From NCBI RefSeq assembly GCF_050436995.1, contig NC_134774.1:2850501-2914500 (forward strand): 64,000 bases of DNA, written 5' to 3'. How positions within the stretch are numbered: the first letter of the stretch is position 1; each line of letters starts with the position of its first letter. Source of the stretch: Anticarsia gemmatalis. Taxonomy: Eukaryota > Arthropoda > Insecta > Lepidoptera > Erebidae. Both the position numbers and the translations under genes were made by a program. The notes beneath the pieces were generated by a model, which worked only from the letters and a program-made list of their open reading frames with translations, searched no databases and was not told the origin of the DNA. Positions 1 to 9,405 of this stretch are shown here, in pieces.

Positions 1-58
1 GTAGTCAGAAGCTTGTAAGTCTGACAAGCAGTTTTACTTAGTATCGTGTTATAACACA
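1..58 (+). repeat. 5S-2 SINE fragment
   Basis: The stretch GTAGTCAGAAGCTTG followed by a run ending ATCGTGTTATAACAC matches the body of the 5S-2 repeat seen complete at 39180-39430. It lies in the intron before the first visible zinc-finger exon. Confidence 0.5.
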
Positions 59-85
59 GCTGATATAGTTTTTATTTATTTTCAG

Positions 86-3000
86 TGTATTACATAAGGG
101 ACAGAATAGGTACCCGTGCCCTCGATGCGGGAAGGTCTATCAATGGAAATCGAACCTGGGACGTCACATGCGAACGCATAAGGTAAGGATAACTTTTAAT
201 GACTATTTTATTGACTATGATTGATAATGACTGACTATGACTGACTATGATTGACTATTTTTATAACTATGACTGACTATTTTCATAACTATGACTGACT
301 ATTTTTATAACTATGACTGACTATGATAGACTATTTTTATGACTATGACTGACTATGATTGACTATTTTTATGACTATGACTGACTATGATTGACTATTT
401 TCTAAGTATGATTGACTATTTTTATAACTCACTTACTATGACTGACTATGATTGACTATTTTCTAACTATGATTGACTATGATTGACTATTTTTGTAACT
501 ATGACTGACTATGATTGACTATTTTTGTAACTATGACTGACTATGATTGACTATTTTTATAACTATGACAGACTATGATTGACTATTTACATAACTATGA
601 CTGACTATGATTGACTATTTTTACAACTATGATTGACTATTTGTAACTATGACTGACTATTTTTATAACTGACTTACTATGACAGACTATGATTGACTAT
701 TTTTATAACTTTGACTGACTATGATTGACTATTTTTGTAACTATGACTGACTATTTTCATAACTATGACTGACTATTTTTATAACTATGACTGACTATGA
801 TAGACTATTTTTATGACTATGACTGACTATGATTGACTATTTTTATGACTATGACTGACTATGATTGACTATTTTCTAAGTATGATTGACTATTTTTATA
901 ACTCACTTACTATGACTGACTATGATTGACTATTTTCTAACTATGATTGACTATGATTGACTATTTTTGTAACTATGACAGACTATGATTGACTATTTAC
1001 ATAACTATGACTGACTATGATTGACTATTTTTACAACTATGATTGACTATTTGTAACTATGACTGACTATTTTTATAACTGACTTACTATGACAGACTAT
1101 GATTGACTATTTTTATAACTTTGACTGACTATGATTGACTATTTTTATAACTGACTTACTATGACTGACTATGATTGACTATTTTTGTAACTATGACCGA
1201 CTGATTGACTATTTTTATAACTATGACTGACTATGATTGACTATTTTCATGACTATGATTGACTATTTTCTAACTATGATTGACTATTTTTATAACTCAC
1301 TTACTATGACTGACTATGATTGACTATTTTTGTAACTATGACCGACTATGATTGACTATTTTATGACTATGACTGACTATGACTGACTATGATTGACTAT
1401 TTTCTAACTATGATTGACTATGATTGACTATTTTTGTAACTATGACTGACTATGATTGACTATTTTTATAACTATGACTGACTATGATAGACTATTTTTA
1501 TAACTATGACTGACTATGATTGATTGTGACTGACTATGATTGACTATTTTCATAACTATGACTGACTATGGTTGACTTTTTTATAACTATGCTTGGCTAT
1601 GATTGACTATTTTTATATCTTTGACTGGCTATGATTATAGTTACAATAAATTTTGATCAACTATGACTGACTTTGACGATAAATGACTTTGAAGATGACT
1701 GACTTTGAAGATGACTGACTTTAACGATGACTGACTTTGACAAGTTCGACGTTGACTAGTTTGACGTTGACTGTGACTGACTTTGCCCATGACTGACTTG
1801 ACTATGACTGACTTTGACTATGAATGACTTATTTATACAAGACTGACTTAGGCTATGACTGCGTTTGAACATGTTCGATTTTGAATATGACGCTATGCTT
1901 TTACCAAGTTCGACGTTGACATTAACTATAACCGGCTTTGATTATGACTATGACTATGACTGTGACTGACTTTGACCACGACTGTCTTCGAAATTGACTG
2001 ACTTTGTCTATGAACGACGTTGACTGACTTTCACTATAATTGTTTTTGACTATGACCGACTATATAACTACAATTATGCCTTTAATGTTTGTATATCTGT
2101 TTTGTAGGCTCGTGATTCAGGTGAACTGTACTGCGAGACGTGTGATAAGAAGTTCGCGTCGGTAGCTACATACAGACAACATTTGAGGATATCACGACGA
2201 CATGTGTCTGAGAGTGAGTTCAGGTATGTGTGCGATGACCTTGTTTGTATTTTGTTTTTTTAGAAGACAACTCCCGCACTAAGAATTGCTTTTACAAACA
2301 TACAAACAACGGACACAAAGTACAACCAGACCCGAAACAATTATTTGTGGATCGCCGGTTAATTGTTCCGTGTGGGAATCGAGCCCACGACCTCCCGATA
2401 CAATGGTAGCGGCGTGGTGACCTAAACCACTGCGCCACGGAGGCAGTCAAATGTAGTAGTTATGGTTGATCAATTAACTGCCTCTGTGGCGCGGTCGGTA
2501 GTATATGCGACTGCGGTGCGAGAGGTCTCGGGTTCGAATCCTGGGTCGGGCCAAAAAGTCTTTTCTGAGATTTTCTGTTAAGAATTTCCTAGAGATTGCC
2601 CGGAGTTTGGAAGTTGAGGTCGAAGACCTCCGTGCCTCGGAGAGCACGTAAAGCCGTCGGTCCTGCGCCTGACCTCTCACTGGTCGTGTCGGTTATCCGT
2701 CCCACCAAACTATGAGAGTGATGGAATAGAGAGTGTGACCTGTGTATTGTGCACACACTTGGACACTATAAACTATTATGTATTTTTGTTTCAGTTTCAT
2801 GTGCAACGAGTGTGGCAAGAAATTCGTAAACAAAACACGACTGAGAGACCACATAGATTGGGACCACTTGAAGAAAATTAAATTTAAATGTAATCTATGT
2901 AATAAGGTGAGTTGAATGAATTCATTTAGCTGTCATAGTCAGTCTCTCATCGTCATAGTGAAAGTTAGTTACAATGAAAGTCAGTCATACTTATAATAAG

Positions 3001-6000
3001 TCATAGTCAAAGTCGGTCATTGTCATAGTCAGCCTCTCGTCGTCATAGTGAAAGTCAGTCATACTGCAAATAAGTCACAGTCAAAGTTGATGTATGTCAA
3101 TCGTGGTCAAAGTCAATCATAGTCAGAGTCGGTCATAGTCAAAGTCAGTCATAGTCAAAGTCAGTCATTAGTGAAAGTCAGTCATTAGTGAAAGTCAGTC
3201 ATAGTCAAAGTCAGTCATAGTCAAAGTCAGTCATAGTCAAAGTCAGTCATAGTCAAAGTCAGTCATAGTCAAAGTCAGTCATAGTCAAAGTCAGTCATAG
3301 TCAAAGTCAGTCATAGTCAAAGTCAGTCATAGTCAAAGTCAGTCATAGTCATAGTCAAAGTCAGTCATAGTCAAAGTCAGTCATAGTCAAAGTCAGTCAT
3401 AGTCAAAGTCAGTCATAGTCAAAGTCAGTCATAGTCAAAGTCAGTCATAGTCAAAGTCAGTCATAGTCAAAGTCAGTCATAATCAAAGTCAGTCATAGTC
3501 AAAGACAGTCATAGTCAAAGTCAGTCATAGTCAAAGTTGATCACAGTCAAAATCGATAATAGTCAAAGTCGATAATAATCAAAGTCGATAATAGTCAAAG
3601 TCGATAATAGTCAAAGTCAATAATAGTCAAGGTCGATAATAGTCAAAGTCGATAATAGTCAAAGTCGATAATAGTCAAAGTCGATTATAGTCAAAGTCGA
3701 TAATAGTCAAAGTCGATAATAGTCAAAGTCGATAATAGTCAAAGTCGACTATAGTCAAAGTCAGTCACAGTCAAAGTCGATAATAGTCAGTCGGTAATAG
3801 ACAAGGTCAGTCATAGTCAAAGTCGATCATAGTCAAAGTCGGTCATTGTCGAAGTCAGTCATAGTCATAGTCAAATTAGGTCAAAGTCGGTCATAGTCAA
3901 ACCCAGTCATAGTCAAAGTTGGTCAAATTCGATAATAGTAAAAGTCGGTCATAGTCAAAGTCAGTCATAGTCAAAGTGGATAATAGTCAAAGCCGATAAA
4001 AGTCAATGTTGATCACAGTCAAAGTCGGTCATAGTCAAAGCCAGTCATAGTCGAAGTCGCTCAAAGTCAATTATAGTCAAAGTTGGTCAGTCAGTTATAG
4101 TCAAAGCCAGTCATAGCCAATGTCGATAATAGTCAAAGTCGATCATAGTCAAAGTCAGTCATAGTCAAAGTCGATCATAGTCAAAGTAGGTCGTTGTCAA
4201 AGTCGGTCAAAGTCAGTCATAGTCAAGGTCGATAATAGTCAAAGTCGATTTATATTTATTTAAAGGCCTTTCGGCTCGAATAACTTTGACACTAGGTTGA
4301 CCACTAACCGTACGATAAGAAGAAGATAAAATTTGTATGTTTGTTGCAGCCGTTCAAATGCCACACGTCTTTGTACGTGCACGTACAAAACGTACACGGC
4401 AGTAAGGACAAGAAGGAGAACTTGTGTCATGTGTGCGGGAAGTCATATCAGGTGAGAAACAATTAACTATGGCGAAATCAAAGTCAAGTATGTTTTACTA
4501 GAAGCCGCCCGCGACTTGGTCCGCGTAAACCTTTCCCGTGTAAATCCCGATCTCTCGGGAACTCCGGGATAAGTAGCCTATGTGTTATTCTGGGTCTTCA
4601 GCTACCTACATACTAAATTTGATTTCATTTTATTGTCCCTACCTTCCGAACTGGCGGTAAATTCACTCTCTGTATCATTGACTATCATAAGTGTCAGCAT
4701 TTGACTTAATTTGCTTTTCTTTTATTAAAAACAACTCCCTCACTAAGAATCGCTCTTGTGTCACGGGGACTTGTGCAATCCACAAACAATTATTTGTGGA
4801 TTGCACAAATAATTGTTGCGTGTGGGAATCGAACCCACGCGGCCTCCCGACGCAATGGTATCGGCGGGCTGCCGTCCTCTAACTATAATGCCGTTATCTA
4901 CAAAAACAATTTTTCGAGATATTCGATAAAAAGGCGCGAGAAAAGAAATATGCAATGCTGTTTCGTAACTATCTGGAAACTAAGATTTGAAATATCTTTA
5001 GCAGTATCTGGAAACAGCATTGCATATTTCTTTTCTTGCGCCTTTTCGCGAATATCTCGAAACAAAATGCCGTTATCCACAAAATTGTTTTTGTAGATAA
5101 CGGCATTATAGTTAGGGGACGGCAGCGTGGTGACCTTAACCACTGCGCCATGGATGCAGTCTTATTGTAACTGTATTGTTTTAGAACGCGGCCAAGTTAA
5201 AGTACCACATAGTGGCGATGCACACGAGCGAGACGCCGTACCAGTGCGAGCAGTGTAACGCCGCGTTCGGCTGGTACAGCAGTCTGTACCGACACGTGCG
5301 GGAAGTGCACTATAAGGTAACTCCCCCCCCCCCCCCCACACACAGTGTAACGCCGCGTTCGGCTGGTACAGCAGTCTGTACCGACACGTGCGGGAAGTGC
5401 ACTATAAGGTAACTCCCCCCCCCCCCCCCACACACAGTGTAACGCCGCGTTCGGCTGGTACAGCAGTCTGTACCGACACGTGCGGGAAGTGCACTATAAG
5501 GTAACTATTGTATATACAACACACACACGCAGTCTTACCCCCCCCCCCCTTGTCTATACCCCCCCCCCACACACACACCTAGTCCCCCTGCCTTGTCTGT
5601 ACAACTTCCCCGCCCTCCTAAAAACACACAATCTTCCCCTATGTTGACTGTACAGTGTTCACCCTCCTCCCAACAAACAGTCGTCCCTCCACCGTACTCT
5701 GTCTACACCCCCCCCCCCCCACTCTGTCTACACCCCTCTCACTCTGTCTACAACCCCCACTCTGTCCAAACCCCACCACTCTGTCTACATCCCCCCTCTG
5801 TATACCCCCCCCCCCCACTCTGTCTACCCCCCCCCCCTCTTTCTACTCCCCCCATTTGTCTACCCCCCCATCTGGCTACAGCCCCCCGCTCTGCCTATAA
5901 ACCCCGCCCCCACACACTGTCTACGTCTCCCTCACAACACACACACATTGTTAAGCACCCCCACTCCTATCTACTCTGTCCACATACCACCCCACGTTGT

Positions 6001-6272
6001 CTATACACTCCCCACTCTGCCTATACACCCCCCCACTCTCTATAACTCTATCTATAAACTACAAACCTCATAAACAACTTTATAGCCCAACCACGAATTC
6101 GAACCCGAGACCTCTGCGCCGCAGTCACAATCACTTACAATTTAAAATAAACTTTCTATTTCAGATGAAAGGACAGCCGAAGAAAAGTAAAAAAACAAAA
6201 AACATGGACGCCTTACCGTCTATGTTACCATCTATATCTCAACCATTACTACCACTACAAGGACCTACATAA
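86..6272 (+). CDS. C2H2 zinc-finger protein, 3' portion (5' end outside window)
   Basis: Six exons with GT-AG introns and matching phases: 86-182, 2108-2223, 2795-2906, 4350-4451, 5185-5316 and 6165-6272, ending in TAA. The visible 221 residues hold six C2H2 fingers, beginning with CPRCGKVYQWKSNL and closing with YQCEQCNAAF, followed by a short basic tail (PKKSKKTKN) that could be a nuclear localisation signal. Exon breaks often fall inside fingers, for example between CNLCNK and PFKC. C2H2 arrays of this kind usually bind DNA, so a nuclear transcription-factor role is inferred; no target can be named. The exon pattern and finger order match the C-terminal part of the gene at 18351-37622, for example LYCETCDKKF against LYCYQCDMNF, so the two look like paralogues arranged tail to tail. 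The introns contain two very long simple-sequence arrays. Upstream exons, including any ZAD, lie outside the window. Confidence 0.85.
195..2060 (+). repeat. Long degenerate satellite array, TGACTATGACTGACTATGATT type
   Basis: About 1.9 kb of the intron between the first two visible exons is built from short units such as GACTGACTATGATTGACTA separated by T-rich spacers (TTTTTATAACTATG). Longer blocks of several hundred bases are themselves repeated; the text near 270-480 recurs near 740-950. Towards 1660-2050 the units drift to GACTGACTTTGA. The array is the reverse complement in type of the one at 2930-4256. There is no coding potential. Confidence 0.95.
2266..2447 (-). mobile_element. tRNA-derived SINE, family tS2
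   Basis: On the minus strand this reads TGCCTCCGTGGCGCAGTGG (box A like) and, after a gap, GGGCTCGATTCCCACACGG (box B like), then the family body with TGTTTGTATGTTTGTAAAAG. It ends in the motif AATTCTTAGTGCGGGAG common to the family. It lies between zinc-finger exons 2 and 3. Confidence 0.75.
2479..2774 (+). mobile_element. tRNA-derived SINE, family tS1
   Basis: The head contains GGCGCGGTCGGTAG (box A like) and GGGTTCGAATCCTGGG (box B like). The body ends with TTGGACACTATAAA. Related copies are at 18463-18990 and 56025-56313. The tRNA-like head is only partial and is followed by a conserved unrelated body, which separates it from a real tRNA gene. Confidence 0.75.
2930..4256 (+). repeat. Long satellite array, AGTCAAAGTCAGTCAT type
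   Basis: About 1.3 kb of tandem 16-mers (AGTCAAAGTCAGTCAT), very regular at 3200-3530, passing into a variant with GTCGATAATAGTCAAA at 3550-3760 and then degenerate to 4256. It fills most of the intron between the exons at 2795-2906 and 4350-4451. Its reverse complement shares the core ACTATGACTGACT with the array at 195-2060. Confidence 0.95.
4262..4325 (+). repeat. 5S-1 SINE tail fragment
   Basis: AAAGGCCTTTCGGCTCG through GACCACTAACCGTACGAT matches the 3' part of the 5S-1 repeat that is fuller at 12419-12676. Confidence 0.6.
4498..4622 (-). mobile_element. Hel-D Helitron fragment
   Basis: The fragment begins with CTAG followed by AAGCCGCCCGCGACTTGG, which on the minus strand is the CTAG 3' terminus of Hel-D. 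Its TC 5' end is missing. A full copy is at 62828-63023. The bases from about 4632 to 4705 belong to the GATTT-tailed SINE family. Confidence 0.6.
4731..5160 (-). mobile_element. tS2 SINE interrupted by a fold-back element
   Basis: A tS2 copy (minus strand) is split. Its body and the first part of its head lie at 4731-4867, and the rest of the head, CACTGCGCCATGGATGCAG, at 5127-5160. The interruption is the fold-back element at 4868-5126. Confidence 0.7.
4868..5126. mobile_element. Fold-back MITE of about 260 bp
   Basis: The ends are inverted copies: CTGCCGTCCTCTAACTATAA at the left, and its near-perfect reverse complement ending in GGGGACGGCAG at the right. The inner halves pair as well (AGAAATATGCAATGCTGTTTC against GAAACAGCATTGCATATTTCT, each within its half), so almost the entire element is one imperfect hairpin. 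Exact ends and target duplication are uncertain by a few bases. Confidence 0.75.
5251..5505 (+). repeat. Three tandem 92-bp copies of the 3' half of a zinc-finger exon plus its donor
   Basis: The unit starting CAGTGTAACGCCGCG at 5251 recurs at 5343 and 5435 with a spacing of exactly 92. Each unit carries the end of exon 5, the GTAACT donor, a run of C and CACACA. Only the first is attached to the complete exon at 5185-5316. In units 2 and 3 the C tract plus ACACACAG precedes the exon fragment and resembles a 3' splice site. Confidence 0.9.
5517..6060 (+). repeat. Pyrimidine-rich low-complexity tract
   Basis: The tract is made of poly-C, CA and degenerate CCCCACTCTGTCTACA repeats in the last intron of the zinc-finger gene. 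Apparent proline-rich reading frames across it are a by-product of composition. No exon signals were seen inside. Confidence 0.9.
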
Positions 6273-6290
6273 TTACATCTATCGTATGGC

Positions 6291-6445
6291 CACTGAACCT
6301 AGTGTCAAAGTAGTGTAAGTGTTTGTGGTGAACTGTTGTTATGTTAAACAACAAGCGTGACTTGTATCACGGCGACGCTCAGCTCAAACACTGCACCTAC
6401 ATCTATGTAATGTACAAGTTAACACACTGATCGTTGGGTTAAACT
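6291..6445 (-). repeat. 5S-3 repeat
   Basis: The sequence AACCTAGTGTCAAAGTAGTG through ACAAGTTAACACACTGATCG, read on the minus strand, begins CGATCAGTGTGTTAAC like the related 5S-type heads. Near-identical copies are at 17437-17600 and 21838-21958. It lies just beyond the stop codon of the zinc-finger gene, in its likely 3' UTR or flank. Confidence 0.6.
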
Positions 6446-6508
6446 ATTGTAAAGTAAGGCCAACCAAACGGGATAAAAAACGTAAACAAAAGGACCGTTA
6501 CTAGGTTA

Positions 6509-7038
6509 CATCATCATGGCTTAGCCTTTCTTCCAAGCTATGTTGAAGTCGGCTTCCAGTCTCACCGGATGCAGCTGAATACTAGTGTTTTACATGCAGC
6601 GACTGTCTATCTGACCTCCACAACCCAGTTACCTGGGTTATAACACGATACCCCTCGGTAAGACTGGTTGTCAGACTTTCAAGCTTCTGACTATTGTTAG
6701 CGACTATCAAAGATCTTCGAAATTTACAGCCGGGACCCACAATTTTACATGCCTTCCGACACACGGAGGAACTCGAGATATATAAGATACTTATGTTTGT
6801 TAAGTAGGTAGGTATTAATTTTTAGTTATATTATTATATATATATGTTAAGAGCGTATTCTCGCCAACAAGCTTGAAAGCTTGGCGAGTAAAATTATCTG
6901 TTACCACATATTATGTAAAAAATACTTTTATTTCAATAAGATGGTCACCCATCCACAGATCAACCCCGGGAAGCGTGGCTTAACCTCAGAGATCGACCCG
7001 CGCGGCTGTTGTTAACTAAGCCACGAGCTCCTCCACTT
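6509..7038 (-). mobile_element. 5S-2 SINE, body and separated head
   Basis: On the minus strand the body runs from about 6784 to 6509. The 5S-like head (AAGATGGTCACCCATCCACA, complement of the ATGGGTGACC box) lies at about 6940-7038. About 150 bases of AT-rich unrelated sequence sit between them. Confidence 0.6.
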
Positions 7039-7039
7039 C

Positions 7040-7702
7040 GAATGCAATCCAAACAGGGAATGAACTTGTTCGCAAAATGGCGGACGAAATGTTGACAAGT
7101 ACGGTACTGACTGCTTTCCTGTACCACGCAACACACAACGAGATCTGCCGTCGCTATTACTGCGGGTACGAGTGATAAGGACAGAGATATTAATCGCTCG
7201 CTATCGCAATGTAACTTAGTAACGGTCCGTGTGTTTACGTTTTTTATCTCGTTTGGTTGGCCCCAGGGCGCGTTCCCACTATGTCGTGACGACAGATAAT
7301 CGTGTAGTTTTAAGTGTCGTGGCTTATATGTTTAAATGGAGGTGTTCATATATAGAACGACACGACTTACTGTCGTCTACGACATTTTTTGCAGTGACGA
7401 CAGATTATCGTGACAGTAGGGACGGCTAGATACGACAGTTACTAAACGATCAAATTTTTTGACGACAAACTATCGTTATAATGGGACTCTAAAGCCCGGT
7501 TCCCACTGTAAGCGAAGCGGACCCAGTAATGACTCTTGTTAAACTCGAAAGCGCAAACTACATACTTGTATTTTCACCAACAAAATAGTCGGCAAGCCGG
7601 GCTTAGGGAAGGTTCATATCTTACGGAACATACGTCGCGTATTATCGGTCGCGTAACGCCAGAACAGACAAATGTATAGAAAAACACTCGACCGTTCACA
7701 CT
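7040..7702. other. Gene-free stretch
   Basis: No exon signals were seen. The part at 7255-7500 has repeated, partly inverted ACGACAG / CTGTCGT motifs between TTCCCAC and ATGGGAC, suggesting a decayed palindromic element. The part at 7493-7610 is bounded by AGCCCGGTTCCCA and AGCCGGGCTTAG. Neither could be assigned. Confidence 0.5.
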
Positions 7703-7941
7703 TGTGGAGGAACGAGGTAATCATGTTCCTCTAACACAAAGGGAGGATCCTCCGACCAGGCGAGGTGATCATGCCTGGTGGGCCTAGGCTGCCCGACTGT
7801 TGTAGTCGGGAACTTGTATATATAGTCAGTTGCAGTGCAAACTTCGATAGCGCGATTCAGGACTTGTGACGTCACACTGCGCGTGGTGGTTGGTTGTGCG
7901 CTGGTCGCAGTAGATGTCGCTGTATGTAGCGATCCGCTACA
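7703..7941. mobile_element. Solo LTR, 239 bp, 4-bp target duplication CACT
   Basis: The element begins TGTGGAGGAACGAGG and ends GATCCGCTACA (TG...CA), with CACT on both sides (7699-7702 and 7942-7945). A second copy is at 10182-10416. Both contain a TATATATA stretch and a short hairpin (CCCGACTGTTGTAGTCGGG). TG...CA ends with a 4-bp duplication are typical of LTR retrotransposons that lost their interior by LTR recombination. Confidence 0.75.
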
Positions 7942-8164
7942 CACTCAACCGATGATGCGTCGTGCGAAGTCCATACAAATTAAGTTACGCCCGACGCATC
8001 TTCCGTCAGATATGAACGTTCCCTTAAAGACGGCAGCACAGTAAGTAATCATAATTAAGAAATAGGTTAATTTTGTATCTAATTTTAACGATTTATAAAA
8101 GACATTGATATTGTATTAATGCATTTTAATTTTGTGATTTTTTTCCCCATGGAGATATTGTACT

Positions 8165-8490
8165 AGGTTCCGCCCGCGACGTCGTTTGAATATAAAAGAT
8201 ATCCTATTATATATATAGGTGTTAATTCAGGTTAAAAACTATATGTGTACCAAATTTCATGAAAATTTGTTCAGTAGTTTTTGCGTGAAAGACGTCCAAA
8301 GTCGCTTCCCGCGTCTGTCTCTATGTCTGTATGTATGTTAGATCTTTAAAACTACGCAATGAAATTTGGCATATAGGTAGCTGAAGACCCAGAATAACAC
8401 ATAGGCTATTTATCCCGGAGTTCCCGAGAGATCGGGATTTACACGGGAAGGGTTTCCACGCGGACGAAGTCGCGGGAGGCCTCTATTTAT
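8165..8490 (+). mobile_element. Hel-D-like Helitron relic
   Basis: Contains GTAGCTGAAGACCCAGAATA and ACACGGGAAGGGTTTCCACG, both shared with the Hel-D copies at 4498 and 62828. It ends near GTCGCGGGAGGCCTCTA, a degraded CTAG end. An extra block with the Hel-E words CGTCTGTCTCTATGTCTGTA is joined inside it. Confidence 0.5.
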
Positions 8491-8807
8491 GAATAAACAG
8501 TAGAACAAAAGAAAAAATTCATAGTATGATGCTCTATTTATTAAAAATACTTATAAAATAATTCAAAAACCATTGTGACATTAGTAGTTCGTATATAGTA
8601 GCCACCTTTACACACACACTGTATCGCACGTTCTTAGTATCGTACAGTATTACGCGCGGGTGCGCAGCGCGCTCTGAGAGAGCGATTTTCTTCGCGGACG
8701 CGGACAGATGACTCTTTCCTTACCCCTTAATACTAAGTTCATATGATACCGCGGAGCCGCGCGGTACTTTTAACCGAGCGGTACAAAATCGAAGTTGCTG
8801 TTGTTAT

Positions 8808-9030
8808 CATATGGTTAGTGGTCAACCTAGTGTCAAAGTTGTTCAAGCCCGAAGGCCTTTGACGTGGCTTAACGACTGTTATCTTAATTGACAACAACCG
8901 GGACCGACTTTTTACGTGCCCTCCGAAGCACGGAGACGCCTTGTTCAAATACCACTATGCGGTCACCCATCTATGGAATGACCGCGCCAAGGTTTGCTTA
9001 ACCACAGCTCCGACCCGCGCGCTAGTTCTT
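8808..9030 (-). mobile_element. 5S-1 SINE
   Basis: On the minus strand the 5S-like head includes TTGGCGCGGTCATTCCATAG and ATGGGTGACCGCATAGTGG. The body ends in GACACTAGGTTGACCACTAA. The head is followed on its left by GC-rich fragments containing the fold-back at 9128-9274. Confidence 0.7.
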
Positions 9031-9127
9031 GAACCGCGAGCAACCGCGCGGTTTCTCGGTTCTGTTACCGCGCGGTGATGTAGACAATAGCCGTTTATCA
9101 TAACTTTTAAACTCTCGCGTTGCATGT

Positions 9128-9274
9128 TTAATGTATAATAGAATACGGGAATTAACGCGAACACGCATTTTACCAATGCCTAACGTTTTGACGCAGGTTG
9201 CACTCGCCGTTAACTTAAGCATTTTAAGGTAAAATGCGTGTTCGCGTTAATTCCCGTATTCTATTATACATTAA
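9128..9274. repeat. Fold-back element with perfect 47-bp arms
   Basis: The left arm 9128-9174 (TTAATGTATAATAGAATACG ... CATTTTACC) and right arm 9228-9274 are exact reverse complements, separated by 53 bases. A single arm of the same sequence, with one substitution, occurs at about 41118-41165. Confidence 0.85.
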
Positions 9275-9405
9275 TAGCCGTTTACTTCGATCTTGTACCA
9301 CTCGGCCAACCGCGCGGTCATAATAACTTAGCCGTACACCCGCGTGGTTGTTGTTTCATGCGCGATAGTGTGTGTAGGTGGCTAATGGCCCTTTGTTCAG
9401 TTGTT

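Noticed and set aside
2479..2560. tRNA gene suggested by box A and box B
   Set aside because: The same head with the same unrelated 3' body occurs at several places; the acceptor stem is not complete. It is a SINE head. The same holds for the tS2, tS3 and tS4 heads.
195..4256. Regular short repeats that could be read as a CRISPR array
   Set aside because: Units are contiguous 10-16-mers without unique spacers, in introns of an animal gene; this is satellite DNA.
4758..5151. Several overlapping ORFs of 60-112 codons
   Set aside because: They arise from the palindromic MITE and SINE head read in all frames.
5593..6045. 150-codon proline-rich ORF
   Set aside because: It lies wholly in a pyrimidine-rich simple repeat inside an intron, and a second frame is equally open.
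7696..7944. 82-codon minus-strand ORF, with a similar one at 10166-10441
   Set aside because: Both are antisense readings of the solo LTR copies; no protein motif.
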